From Bradyrhizobium guangdongense (GTDB lineage Bacteria; Pseudomonadota; Alphaproteobacteria; Rhizobiales; Xanthobacteraceae), in contig NZ_PPPT01000007.1 in the NCBI RefSeq assembly GCF_006483445.1, positions 1 through 46,847 of the forward strand: a DNA stretch of 46,847 bases, written 5' to 3'. This document shows, piece after piece, positions 8,240 through 16,246 of the stretch; positions within the stretch are counted from its first letter, which is position 1; each line of letters begins with the position of its first letter. The notes under the pieces were generated by a model. It did not search any database and had not been told where the DNA came from. It saw nothing but the letters and a program-made list of their open reading frames with translations. A program made the translations under genes and the position numbers.

Positions 8240-9514
8240 GTGCAAACCATGGTACAGGTGCCGGAGCAGTGCGGGGACGACCTGACTCGGGACAATTTGA
8301 TGAAGCAGGCCGCCAGCCTCACGGCCGAAAGGCCGTTTTTCTTTCTTCACATCCGCAAGACCGCAGGCGTGTCGTTGCGCGGGCTCTTGGCCAACCGCTT
8401 CCCCGCGGACAGAATCCTGTTTCAGGCGCATTCCCGGAGCGGCCCGCAACGGCCCGGCAACGCGCTGTTTGCCACCGGCCATGTCGACTTCGACTATGCC
8501 GGGTCGTTCCCGATCCATCCGACCATCTTCACGGTTCTGCGTGAGCCGATGTCGCGCTGCGTCTCCGCCCATGACTTTTTCCAGAGCCACAGCGAGCCGT
8601 TCTTCCAGACGCTTGCAACCGAGCTGAGCACCGACGAATACGCAGCGCGGCGCCGGTACCAGGAGCGCGCCCGCGCCCTCGGGCCAAAACGCTTTCTCGG
8701 CGAAGAGGAACCTCTCGCGCGCTATTGGCTCGCCAACGTCCAGACGCGGCAACTGGCGGGCGCCTCGTTCGCCAGCCTTCGCGACGACGACCCGCGCCTG
8801 CTGGATGCGGCATTGACCAACCTCGCACGGATCGATCTCACCGGCATTCTGGAACGGCAAGCCGATACGCTGAAACTGCTTGGACGGATGATGGGCTGGG
8901 GACCGCTGGGTCCCCTGGCTCATCTCAACCGCACCCCGCGATCGAGCCAGAGCGAGCTCGACCCGGCGTCACTCCACATCCTGCACTCATGGAATGAACT
9001 CGATCTGCGGCTCTATGAGGAGGCGCATCGACTGTTCGAGCACAGGCTCGCGGCGTCGCCATCCGCCGAAGACAAGGTCCAGCTTGCGGCTCCGCTCGGA
9101 GCCGACGGCTTTACGCCGGATCAGCCCCTGCACGGCGCAGGCTGGCACGAGCGTGAACGTCATGAAGGGCGCTGGCTGTGCTGGAATTCCGCACCGTCAG
9201 CCACGCTCAACTTGCAGCCAGCAACGCCCGCGCCACGCCGTTTTCAATGTCTGCTGTCGCACGTGTTCAACGAGCACGCGCTCAACCGGATCGGGATCGC
9301 AATCAACGACCGGCCCCTCGTGTTGCGCAAGCGTGCAGCCGAGGGCGGCATTCTCATCGAGAGCGATATTCCAGCAAGCGCGTGGGCCGCCGACCCGGCG
9401 CACGCCGTCCTGACCTTCCAATGCCCCGTCATGGGAAGCCCGCAGGATCTCGATCCCAACTCATCTGACGCGCGCCAGCTCGGTTTTGCCCTCGCCCGCG
9501 TGCTGCTCGACTGA
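8240..9514 (+). CDS. Sulfotransferase-family protein with C-terminal accessory domain
   Basis: The N-terminal part (nt 8300 to about 9060) looks like a PAPS-dependent sulfotransferase: PFFFLHIRKTAGVSLRG matches the HIxKTaG-type 5'-phosphosulfate loop and TIFTVLREPMSRCVSAHDFF matches the 3'-phosphate-binding RxPxxRxxS motif. The remaining 140 residues (nt about 9097-9511) appear to be a separate beta-rich domain ending DARQLGFALARVLLD. A domain of the same look ends the convergent glycosyltransferase next door. The start could be 8240 or the ATG at 8300 (MKQAAS); neither has a strong ribosome binding site, and the family sequence begins just after 8300. A role in sulfating an envelope or exported glycan is inference. 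Confidence 0.8.
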   Translation: MQTMVQVPEQCGDDLTRDNLMKQAASLTAERPFFFLHIRKTAGVSLRGLLANRFPADRILFQAHSRSGPQRPGNALFATGHVDFDYAGSFPIHPTIFTVLREPMSRCVSAHDFFQSHSEPFFQTLATELSTDEYAARRRYQERARALGPKRFLGEEEPLARYWLANVQTRQLAGASFASLRDDDPRLLDAALTNLARIDLTGILERQADTLKLLGRMMGWGPLGPLAHLNRTPRSSQSELDPASLHILHSWNELDLRLYEEAHRLFEHRLAASPSAEDKVQLAAPLGADGFTPDQPLHGAGWHERERHEGRWLCWNSAPSATLNLQPATPAPRRFQCLLSHVFNEHALNRIGIAINDRPLVLRKRAAEGGILIESDIPASAWAADPAHAVLTFQCPVMGSPQDLDPNSSDARQLGFALARVLLD

Positions 9515-9517
9515 GCA

Positions 9518-11026
9518 TCACATGGGTTTGGCGGATGCAGGCGGCGCATCGCCGGGCTTGGCGGACGATGCACTGACGTCGATGGCGCTAACCGGCAGGC
9601 CGAGGCGACGTACGTCCCCGGCAGCGGGAAAGCGCGGGCAGGTCCATGCAAGGGTGACGATACCTGATGCCGGAACGTCGAGGTCCAGTTCGAAAGCACC
9701 GTCACGAACCATGATCGACGGATCGGCGATGCGGGCTCCATTGCAATGGAATCGCACCCCGATCCGATCCAGCGGCTCGCGCACATCGAGGCATTCGATA
9801 CGAACCACATTGCGGCCGGGCTGTACCTTGATCCTGACTGCGGCCTCGGGTTCGCTCCAGCGAAAACTGCGGCCTTGCCAGGTCTCCATGGCGTGAAAGC
9901 CGGCCTGGGCGAGCACATATTCGCCCAGGCGCGGCAACGCACTGCCGCCGGCACGGCGCACCTGATGGATGCAGTCGAGCCGCTGCAGATCGATCAGCGC
10001 CGCGATGTAACGCTTCAGCTCAAATGCGACGCGCGGGCGCGAGCCGATCCTTACCATGACGGTCAACGTGCAACGCGCACGGACCGCGGCCAGCCACGCC
10101 ACCGCTCGTGCAAGCCGATCGCCGTACAAGGCGGGCCCGGCCCAGCGCCGGAGTGCCGGCCGTGTCTCGCCGGATCTTCGCGGATCTCGATGCTGACGAT
10201 TATCCTGCAGCAGCGCGGCAAGCACGGCGCGCGCGAGGCCGGCATCGAAATCATCCTGGCAGTTCCATTCAACGGGAATTTCCAGGAGCGCGCTTCCGGG
10301 GCCACGCCTGTCCCCACTGAGATAGCGGATCTCGCCCTGCACGAAGTCGAGCGTGAACCTTTTGAGGTCGCCGACCTTGCCGATATAATAGTGATGGAAG
10401 CGCGCGCCCTCGAGATAGCCGATGGCATGGCCGCGCACGTGATAGCTTGCGGCGAGCACCCATTCGGCGAAATGGCCGAGTTCCTCGCGCAAGCCACCGC
10501 ATTCTTCGTAGACGTCGCGCCGGGTCACGAAACACTGGTCGAGCACTTTTCGCCAGGGATGCACTTTCATGCCGAACTCGATGTCGGCCTGGTACATCTG
10601 CGCCTCCGCCTCCGACAGGCGGTTGTGACAAATCGGAATCGACTGGCAGGAAAATCCCGACCATTCCGGATGCTCCGCGATCGCCTTGATGCAGAGCTCG
10701 ATTACGTCAGGCTCGGGCCAGCAATGCGACTCCGTGAAGAACAAATATTGGCCGCGTGCCCTGGTCGCGCCGTACGCACAGAGCCCGATGTCGTGCGAGG
10801 ATTCCGTGAACTCGAGGCGTGCGCCGCCGCCCGCCAAGGCCTTCAACTCCGCGCGCGCAGAAAAATCCGGCGGCACGACCAGGATAATCTCGTAGAGGGA
10901 CCGATCGGCGGTCTGCGACATCCAGCCGAGCCAGGATTGCTCCCACTGCCCGCGGTGATATTCGAGCGGGATGATGACCGAGAACAGCGGCGCCTGGGTA
11001 TCGGTCTCGGAGTGCGCATTCAGCAT
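9518..11026 (-). CDS. Family 2 glycosyltransferase with C-terminal accessory domain
   Basis: About 502 residues from the ATG at 11026. The N-terminal 240 residues are a GT-A glycosyltransferase: FSVIIPLEYHRGQWEQSWLG is the first strand and helix, YEIILVVPPDF follows, and FFTESHCWPEPDVIE takes the place of the acidic DxD-like motif. A linker follows, then a beta-rich domain from about residue 355 that ends DVRRLGLPVSAIDVSAS, similar in character to the end of the neighbouring sulfotransferase. The frame extends to a TTG at 11059 inside the upstream regulator gene; ATG 11026, 11 bases after that gene's stop, is preferred although its ribosome binding site is poor. It is probably involved in surface polysaccharide assembly; the sugar and acceptor are unknown. 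Confidence 0.82.
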   Translation of the reverse strand: MLNAHSETDTQAPLFSVIIPLEYHRGQWEQSWLGWMSQTADRSLYEIILVVPPDFSARAELKALAGGGARLEFTESSHDIGLCAYGATRARGQYLFFTESHCWPEPDVIELCIKAIAEHPEWSGFSCQSIPICHNRLSEAEAQMYQADIEFGMKVHPWRKVLDQCFVTRRDVYEECGGLREELGHFAEWVLAASYHVRGHAIGYLEGARFHHYYIGKVGDLKRFTLDFVQGEIRYLSGDRRGPGSALLEIPVEWNCQDDFDAGLARAVLAALLQDNRQHRDPRRSGETRPALRRWAGPALYGDRLARAVAWLAAVRARCTLTVMVRIGSRPRVAFELKRYIAALIDLQRLDCIHQVRRAGGSALPRLGEYVLAQAGFHAMETWQGRSFRWSEPEAAVRIKVQPGRNVVRIECLDVREPLDRIGVRFHCNGARIADPSIMVRDGAFELDLDVPASGIVTLAWTCPRFPAAGDVRRLGLPVSAIDVSASSAKPGDAPPASAKPM

Positions 11027-11036
11027 GCTGAGGCTG

Positions 11037-11816
11037 CTAGACGGGCAGGAAGAGTGCAAACGGCTCTTCGACCGTACGGCGCAGATGATCCCGGTAGAGC
11101 GTGTAGTTGGCGTTGTCAGGGGCGATGCGGCCGAGCGTGGGGGCCTTGACGTTCGCGAGCGGGACGAAGGCGATCGGCGCGGCGATCGGCGTCAGTTGCG
11201 ATCCGGGGCCGGCGCGCAATGTCGAGATGATCCCGTACATCTCGCCGGCCACCGTCGGCCGCGACACGGTGATAACGCGGTGCTGGCCATGGCGGTTGAT
11301 GACGAGGTAGATGAAGCCCGACTGGTGGGGTACCGCGACCTCGCCGGAGTGCTCATAGGCCGCATCGGTCCGTTCGCCTTCGCGGAAGACGAGTGAGGAG
11401 ACCTTGGGCTCCCAGGCGATTTCGGTGCGGTAGGCGAAGATCGCGTCCTTGTCGCCGAAGGACGGCCGCAACGTGATGTAGACGTCCTCCAGCCAGGTCA
11501 CGGCGCGGTGCGAATAGGAGCCGAGACTGTCGGGCGCGACATCGTTACCGACCGGCGCGACAGGCGCCGCCGGAGCGCTGCGGCGTAGCGAAACGCCGAG
11601 CGCCTGCTCGAGCCGCACCGTGGTCGCCAGCGTGAACGGGCGACGTCCGCCGAGCGCCTTCTCCAGGGTCGAGAGGCTGAGCTTGGCCTGCTCGGCCAGG
11701 GTCTGTCGGGAAATCCGGCGTTTGGCGATCTCCTCGCGAATCTTGTCGGCGACTTCACGGCTTTGCTCATCCGTGAGCTGCTTGTCCGGCGTCTGCATCG
11801 AGGTCCCTGCTCCCAT
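11037..11816 (-). CDS. XRE-type helix-turn-helix regulator with C-terminal sensor-like domain
   Basis: 259 residues from the first ATG; the ATG at 11798 (MQTPDKQL) is an equally good start, with AGGGA nearby. Residues about 25-75 form a lambda-repressor-like fold: ISRQTLAEQAKLSLSTLEKA is the helix-turn-helix, followed by LATTVRLEQALGVSLR. The C-terminal 150 residues contain beta-rich sequence such as AVTWLEDVYITLRPSFGDKD and FIYLVINRHGQHRVITVSR, of a type seen after HTH domains in alphaproteobacterial regulators; I do not recognise its ligand. It lies just upstream of the glycosyltransferase on the same strand and divergent from the sortase-target gene, so either neighbour could be its target. 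Confidence 0.8.
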   Translation of the reverse strand: MGAGTSMQTPDKQLTDEQSREVADKIREEIAKRRISRQTLAEQAKLSLSTLEKALGGRRPFTLATTVRLEQALGVSLRRSAPAAPVAPVGNDVAPDSLGSYSHRAVTWLEDVYITLRPSFGDKDAIFAYRTEIAWEPKVSSLVFREGERTDAAYEHSGEVAVPHQSGFIYLVINRHGQHRVITVSRPTVAGEMYGIISTLRAGPGSQLTPIAAPIAFVPLANVKAPTLGRIAPDNANYTLYRDHLRRTVEEPFALFLPV

Positions 11817-11983
11817 GGCGCCAGTCTAGCAGACGGACAAATCAGCACAAAACCGTACATCGCCTCCGCCGACCCGCCATCCCTGCACGGACCGCGGCCG
11901 AACATTGCCGATCAATCCGCTCGCGAAAATCCGTATTCCCGGCAGATTTGGAGCGTGACCAGCGGTCTTCGGGAGCAGGCGAA

Positions 11984-14257
11984 ATGACCACCATCGACGA
12001 CTTCGAAAGCGACGAACACCCCATGCTGAAGCGGCTGATCAAGCTGGGGCTGGTTCTCCTGGCGCAGGGCATCGCCGTGATGTTGATCGGCATCGTCGCC
12101 CTGCTTGTCAGTCTCTTTGTCAGCCTCGATCCGGCCTGGTCGGCCACCTCGGAGCAGGCGACCCTGCTGCAACCTGCCGATGCCCGTTCGGGCACGCTGC
12201 TCCTCAAGAACGACGGCGTCACGAGCGAGGCCGTCAGGCTCGGCATCGACGTCGACATCACCGTGTCAGGTCCGACCTTGCGCGCCCGCGTCACGCAGGT
12301 GTTCCGCAACCCCGGCAAGGACTGGGTGGAAGCGATCTATGTCTATCCGATGGCGACAGGCGGCGCCGTCGACACCTTGAAGATGGTGGTCGGCGACCGC
12401 GTCATCGTCGGCGACGTCAAGGAGCGCCAGCAGGCGCGCGTGATCTACGAGCAGGCGCGCCGCGATGGCCAGAAGGCTGCGCTGACCGAGCAGGAACGGC
12501 CAAATATCTTCACCAACTCGGTCGCCAATATCGGGCCCGGCGAGACCGTGCTGGTGCAGATCGAGTATCAGGAGCCCGTGCATCAGTCCGGCAACGAATA
12601 TTCGCTGCGCGTGCCGATGGTGGTCGCGCCGCGCTACAATCCCTCACCCGTCGTGCAGAGCGTCGACTTCCGTCCCGACGGCTCCGGCTGGGGCGCGACC
12701 AAGACCGATCCGGTGCCCGATCGCGACCGCATCTCACCGCCGGTACTCGATCCCCGGAAGCATCCGCCGATCAATCCGACCAGCATCACGGTTCGCCTGC
12801 AGGCCGGCTTCGCGCTCGGCGAGGTCAAGAGCCACCACCATGCCGTCAAGACCGAGAGCCCCGATGCAACGACGCGTATCGTCAGGCTCGCCGACGACAC
12901 CGTTCCCGCGGACCGCGACTTCGAGCTGACCTGGAAGCCGGCCGCCGAGAAGGCACCGTCGGTCGGACTGTTCCGCGAGCATGTCGGCGACGCCGATTAT
13001 CTGCTCGCCTTCGTCACGCCCCCGACGCTGGATCAGGCCGCGCAAAAGCCGCTGCCCCGCGAGGTCGTATTCGTGATCGACAATTCCGGCTCCATGGGCG
13101 GCACCTCCATCGTGCAGGCCAAGGCCAGTCTTCTCTATGCACTCGGCCGTCTGCAGCCGAACGACCATTTCAACGTCATCCGGTTCGACGACACCATGGA
13201 CGTGCTGTTTGCGACCTCGGTGCCCGGCGATGCCGAGCACATCCGCGAGGCGACGTCTTTCGTCGGCGCGCTGCAGGCCCGCGGCGGCACGGAAATGGTG
13301 CCGGCGATGCGCGCGGCGCTCGCCGACAAGCTCGGTGACATCAATTTGGTCCGCCAGGTCGTGTTCCTGACCGACGGCGCGATCGGCAACGAGCAACAAT
13401 TGTTCGAAACCATCACCGCGATGCGCGGCCGTTCGCGCATCTTCATGGTCGGCATCGGGTCCGCACCCAACACCTATTTGATGACGCGCGCCTCCGAGCT
13501 CGGGCGCGGCGCCTTCACCCATATCGGATCGGTCGAGCAGGTCGAGGAGCGCATGCGCGGCCTGTTCGCCAAGCTGGAAAATCCGGCAGTCACAGGCCTC
13601 AGCGTCAAATTCTCGGAGGCGCAGGCCGACGTCACGCCGGCGATCGTGCCCGACGTCTATCGCGACGAGCCGCTGGTGCTTGCTGCAAAGCTCGACAAGC
13701 TTCAGGGATCGTTCGAGATCAAGGGCCGCGTCGGCGACCGGCCGTGGTCGGTGACGCTACCGCTGCAAAACGCCGCCGAAGGCAAGGGCCTGTCCAAGCT
13801 CTGGGCCAAGCGCAAGATCGGCGACGCCGAAGTCGCGCGCACCATGCGCGAGCTCTCTCCGGAGGACGCCGACAAGACAGTGCTTGCGCTGGCGCTCGAG
13901 CATCAGCTCGTCACGCGGTTGACCAGCCTCGTTGCCGTCGACAAGACGCCAAGCCGCCCCGAGGGCGAGCCGCTCAAGCTCAGCGAACTGCCGATCAACC
14001 TGCCGGCCGGCTGGGATTTCGACAAGGTCTTTGGCGAGCAGATGCAGCGCGTGCCGGCGCAACTCCTGGAGCGTCGTGCCGATGCGAGCGGCCGGACGAC
14101 CACCGCGCGACGGCTGGCGCCTGCCGCGCAACCCGACACCGTCCGCCTGCCGAAGACCGCGACCACCTCCGAGCTGAAGATGATCGCGGGCCTGATCCTG
14201 CTCCTGCTCAGCCTGTTCCTGTTCGTGTTCAACCGGCGTCAACTCCTTGCTCATTGA
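11984..14257 (+). CDS. VIT/vWA-domain sortase substrate (proteobacterial sortase target protein)
   Basis: A 757-residue surface protein. A membrane segment (LIKLGLVLLAQGIAVMLIGI) near residues 17-45 acts as signal anchor. It is followed by a VIT domain (about 70-195; VFRNPGKDWVEAIYVYPMAT) and a von Willebrand A domain whose MIDAS motif DNSGSMGG begins at residue 366. The C-terminus has the three parts of a sorting signal: LPKTA at 722-726, a hydrophobic stretch (MIAGLILLLLSLFLFVF) and a basic tail (NRRQ). This matches the target-protein family encoded beside class GN sortases in Gram-negative bacteria. The start at 11984 is chosen for its GGGAG ribosome binding site; the frame is open about 12 codons further. 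The gene for its sortase follows at 14375. Confidence 0.9.
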   Translation: MTTIDDFESDEHPMLKRLIKLGLVLLAQGIAVMLIGIVALLVSLFVSLDPAWSATSEQATLLQPADARSGTLLLKNDGVTSEAVRLGIDVDITVSGPTLRARVTQVFRNPGKDWVEAIYVYPMATGGAVDTLKMVVGDRVIVGDVKERQQARVIYEQARRDGQKAALTEQERPNIFTNSVANIGPGETVLVQIEYQEPVHQSGNEYSLRVPMVVAPRYNPSPVVQSVDFRPDGSGWGATKTDPVPDRDRISPPVLDPRKHPPINPTSITVRLQAGFALGEVKSHHHAVKTESPDATTRIVRLADDTVPADRDFELTWKPAAEKAPSVGLFREHVGDADYLLAFVTPPTLDQAAQKPLPREVVFVIDNSGSMGGTSIVQAKASLLYALGRLQPNDHFNVIRFDDTMDVLFATSVPGDAEHIREATSFVGALQARGGTEMVPAMRAALADKLGDINLVRQVVFLTDGAIGNEQQLFETITAMRGRSRIFMVGIGSAPNTYLMTRASELGRGAFTHIGSVEQVEERMRGLFAKLENPAVTGLSVKFSEAQADVTPAIVPDVYRDEPLVLAAKLDKLQGSFEIKGRVGDRPWSVTLPLQNAAEGKGLSKLWAKRKIGDAEVARTMRELSPEDADKTVLALALEHQLVTRLTSLVAVDKTPSRPEGEPLKLSELPINLPAGWDFDKVFGEQMQRVPAQLLERRADASGRTTTARRLAPAAQPDTVRLPKTATTSELKMIAGLILLLLSLFLFVFNRRQLLAH

Positions 14258-14299
14258 CGCCGGGTGAAAGAGGAGACCTCACCCGACTCCTCTTCTTGT

Positions 14300-14350
14300 G
14301 CGCGCGCGGCTGCCCGTCCCGTCCAACGGCCGCGCGCGCCTTTTTCTTCT
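14300..14350 (+). terminator. Rho-independent terminator between target gene and sortase gene
   Basis: An 11-bp perfect GC stem (GCGCGCGCGGC at 14300-14310 pairing with GCCGCGCGCGC at 14329-14339) is followed by a T-rich tract starting at 14341 (TTTTTCTTCTT). It lies between the sortase-substrate stop and the sortase start, and so would limit read-through into the sortase gene. Confidence 0.8.
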
Positions 14351-14374
14351 TGAAGCGAACGCAACAATCGACCA

Positions 14375-14959
14375 ATGCCCCGCTTTCACCCACCCCTCGC
14401 CCTTGCCCTCGTCGGCGCGATCCTGTTCGGCGATGGCGCCTCTATCCACGCCAAGGCGTGGCTGGCGCAGGTGTTGCTCGAACGCGCCTTTGCGCAGAGC
14501 ATCGCGACGGGGCAGCCGGTCAAGCCGTGGTCCTGGGCGGACACCTGGCCGGTCGCGCAAATCGAGGTGAAGCGGATCGGCGCACAGGCCATCGTGCTCG
14601 CCGGCAGCAGCGGCCAGGCACTCGCCTTCGGACCCGGGCATGTCGAGCAGACTGCAGATGCCGGCGAGCGCGGCGTCGCGGTCTATTCGGCGCATCGCGA
14701 CACGCATTTCCGTTTCCTGCAACATGTGTCCATCGGTGACGACATCGACGTCACACGCAGCGACGGCAAGCGCTTCCGCTACCGTGCCGACCATTCCGCC
14801 GTCGTGCGTTTTGACGCGTCCGGCATCGACCTTGCGACCCAAGGCCACGAGCTGGTGCTGTCGACCTGCTGGCCATTCGACGCACTGACGCCGGGGCCCG
14901 ACCGCTATATCCTGCACGCCACCCTGATCGGCCCCGTTAACCAAGCGGCCGACCGGTAA
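14375..14959 (+). CDS. Class GN sortase
   Basis: A 194-residue membrane-anchored transpeptidase of the Gram-negative (class GN) sortase type, predicted to cleave the LPKTA signal of the protein encoded just upstream. A hydrophobic N-terminal segment (PPLALALVGAILFGDGASI) anchors it. The three catalytic residues are present: His107 in SAHRDTHFRF, Cys165 in LSTCWPFDA and Arg177 in GPDRYILHA. The length is typical for the class. The acceptor of the sorted protein in a Gram-negative envelope is not obvious. A terminator hairpin separates it from its substrate gene, so it is probably made at a lower level or has its own promoter. Confidence 0.92.
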   Translation: MPRFHPPLALALVGAILFGDGASIHAKAWLAQVLLERAFAQSIATGQPVKPWSWADTWPVAQIEVKRIGAQAIVLAGSSGQALAFGPGHVEQTADAGERGVAVYSAHRDTHFRFLQHVSIGDDIDVTRSDGKRFRYRADHSAVVRFDASGIDLATQGHELVLSTCWPFDALTPGPDRYILHATLIGPVNQAADR

Positions 14960-15107
14960 CTACCTGATCCACTTAGCTCTTCTCATTCGAAGCATGATTC
15001 AGGATGCCGCCATTTCGGGCGCAACTGAACTGGTATTGCCGGCCATAGACCTATAAAGGGGGGCAGCGTGCGGAAGCCCTTTTATTCTGCACCTGCAGGA
15101 CATTGGT

Positions 15108-16100
15108 ATGGACGACGAATTTCAGAAGAAGCTCTTGCAGCAACTGGAGCAGATCGAGAACCGCGTTGCGCTTCTGGAAAGAAACCAGCATCTGATCGCG
15201 GCGGGTCAGCGGCGAACGTTGCTGCGCGGGCTGTGGCGGCGTCCACCGATGTGGACCTTCGAGCAGTATCCGCCGCGCCTGCTCAGCACGAAGACGTTTC
15301 AGCCGATGCCGTCTCCGCCCGCGAACGCACCGCGCATCGCGATGGTCACGCCGAGCTACAATCACGCGCAATATCTCGGCGCCACGATCGACAGCATCGT
15401 CGGCCAGAATTATCCGAACCTCTACTACCACGTCCAGGACGGCGCCTCGATCGACGGCACGCTCGATCTCCTGAAGAGCCGCGGCGACTGCATCAGTTGG
15501 CGCAGCGAGCGTGACACGGGTCAATCCAACGCCATCAACCTCGGCCTCGCCGGCGTCGATTGCGACATCATGGCCTACCTCAACAGCGACGACATGCTGC
15601 TGCCCGGCACGCTCGCTTACGTCGCGGACTACTTCACGGCGCATCCCGACGTCGACGTCGTCTACGGCCACCGGGTGTTCGTCGATCGCGACGGGCTCGA
15701 GGTCGGCCGCGCCGTGCTGCCGCCCTACAATGGCAGGGTGCTGCAATACGCCGACTACATCCCGCAGGAGACGATGTTCTGGCGCAAGCGCGTCTGGGAC
15801 AAGATCGGGCCGATCGACGAAAGTTTTCACTACGCCATGGACTGGGATTTCATCCTTCGCGCACAGGCGGCCGGATTCAAGTTCCGGCGCCTGCCGCGTT
15901 TCCTGGCGTGCTTCCGCATTCATGACGCACAGAAGACCGCGGCGACCTATGCCGTCGGCGTCAAGGAGATGGGCCTCTTGCGGCGGCGTGCGCTCGGATT
16001 CGATCCGACGCAGGCCGATATCCGGAGGGCCATCGTGTCGTACCTGGTGCTCCAGATCGGCTTTCACTACGGCTACAAGCTCGGCGTCTTGCGCTACTGA
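15108..16100 (+). CDS. Family 2 glycosyltransferase
   Basis: A 330-residue GT-A glycosyltransferase. Residues 1-30 (MDDEFQKKLLQQLEQIENRV) are strongly helical and charged, probably a short coiled coil. The catalytic domain starts near residue 78 with IAMVTPSYNHAQYLGATIDS, continues with YYHVQDGASIDGTLD and RDTGQSNAINLGL, and has the acidic motif in MAYLNSDDMLLPGTL. The acceptor-side motif is FHYAMDWDFILRAQ. It has no C-terminal membrane segment. The start has AGGA eight bases upstream. It stands alone between the sortase and the acyl-CoA synthetase genes. A role in extracellular or capsular polysaccharide synthesis is likely, but the donor sugar is unknown. Confidence 0.88.
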   Translation: MDDEFQKKLLQQLEQIENRVALLERNQHLIAAGQRRTLLRGLWRRPPMWTFEQYPPRLLSTKTFQPMPSPPANAPRIAMVTPSYNHAQYLGATIDSIVGQNYPNLYYHVQDGASIDGTLDLLKSRGDCISWRSERDTGQSNAINLGLAGVDCDIMAYLNSDDMLLPGTLAYVADYFTAHPDVDVVYGHRVFVDRDGLEVGRAVLPPYNGRVLQYADYIPQETMFWRKRVWDKIGPIDESFHYAMDWDFILRAQAAGFKFRRLPRFLACFRIHDAQKTAATYAVGVKEMGLLRRRALGFDPTQADIRRAIVSYLVLQIGFHYGYKLGVLRY

Positions 16101-16246
16101 GCGCGGCTGTTCGATCGAATATCCATCAGCACCTATTCCGTCGCGCGGCATTCGGCGCACGCGGTTGCCACCCTTCCAAACTCACCCTACAAAAGAGCGA
16201 CGCGCCGCCGAGAACGGCGCAGCTAATAAGCGGTGGGGATCGCGCC

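Noticed and set aside
11026..11059. Upstream TTG start for the glycosyltransferase
   Set aside because: It lies inside the preceding regulator gene and adds residues without family character; the ATG at 11026 is preferred, though its ribosome binding site is also weak.
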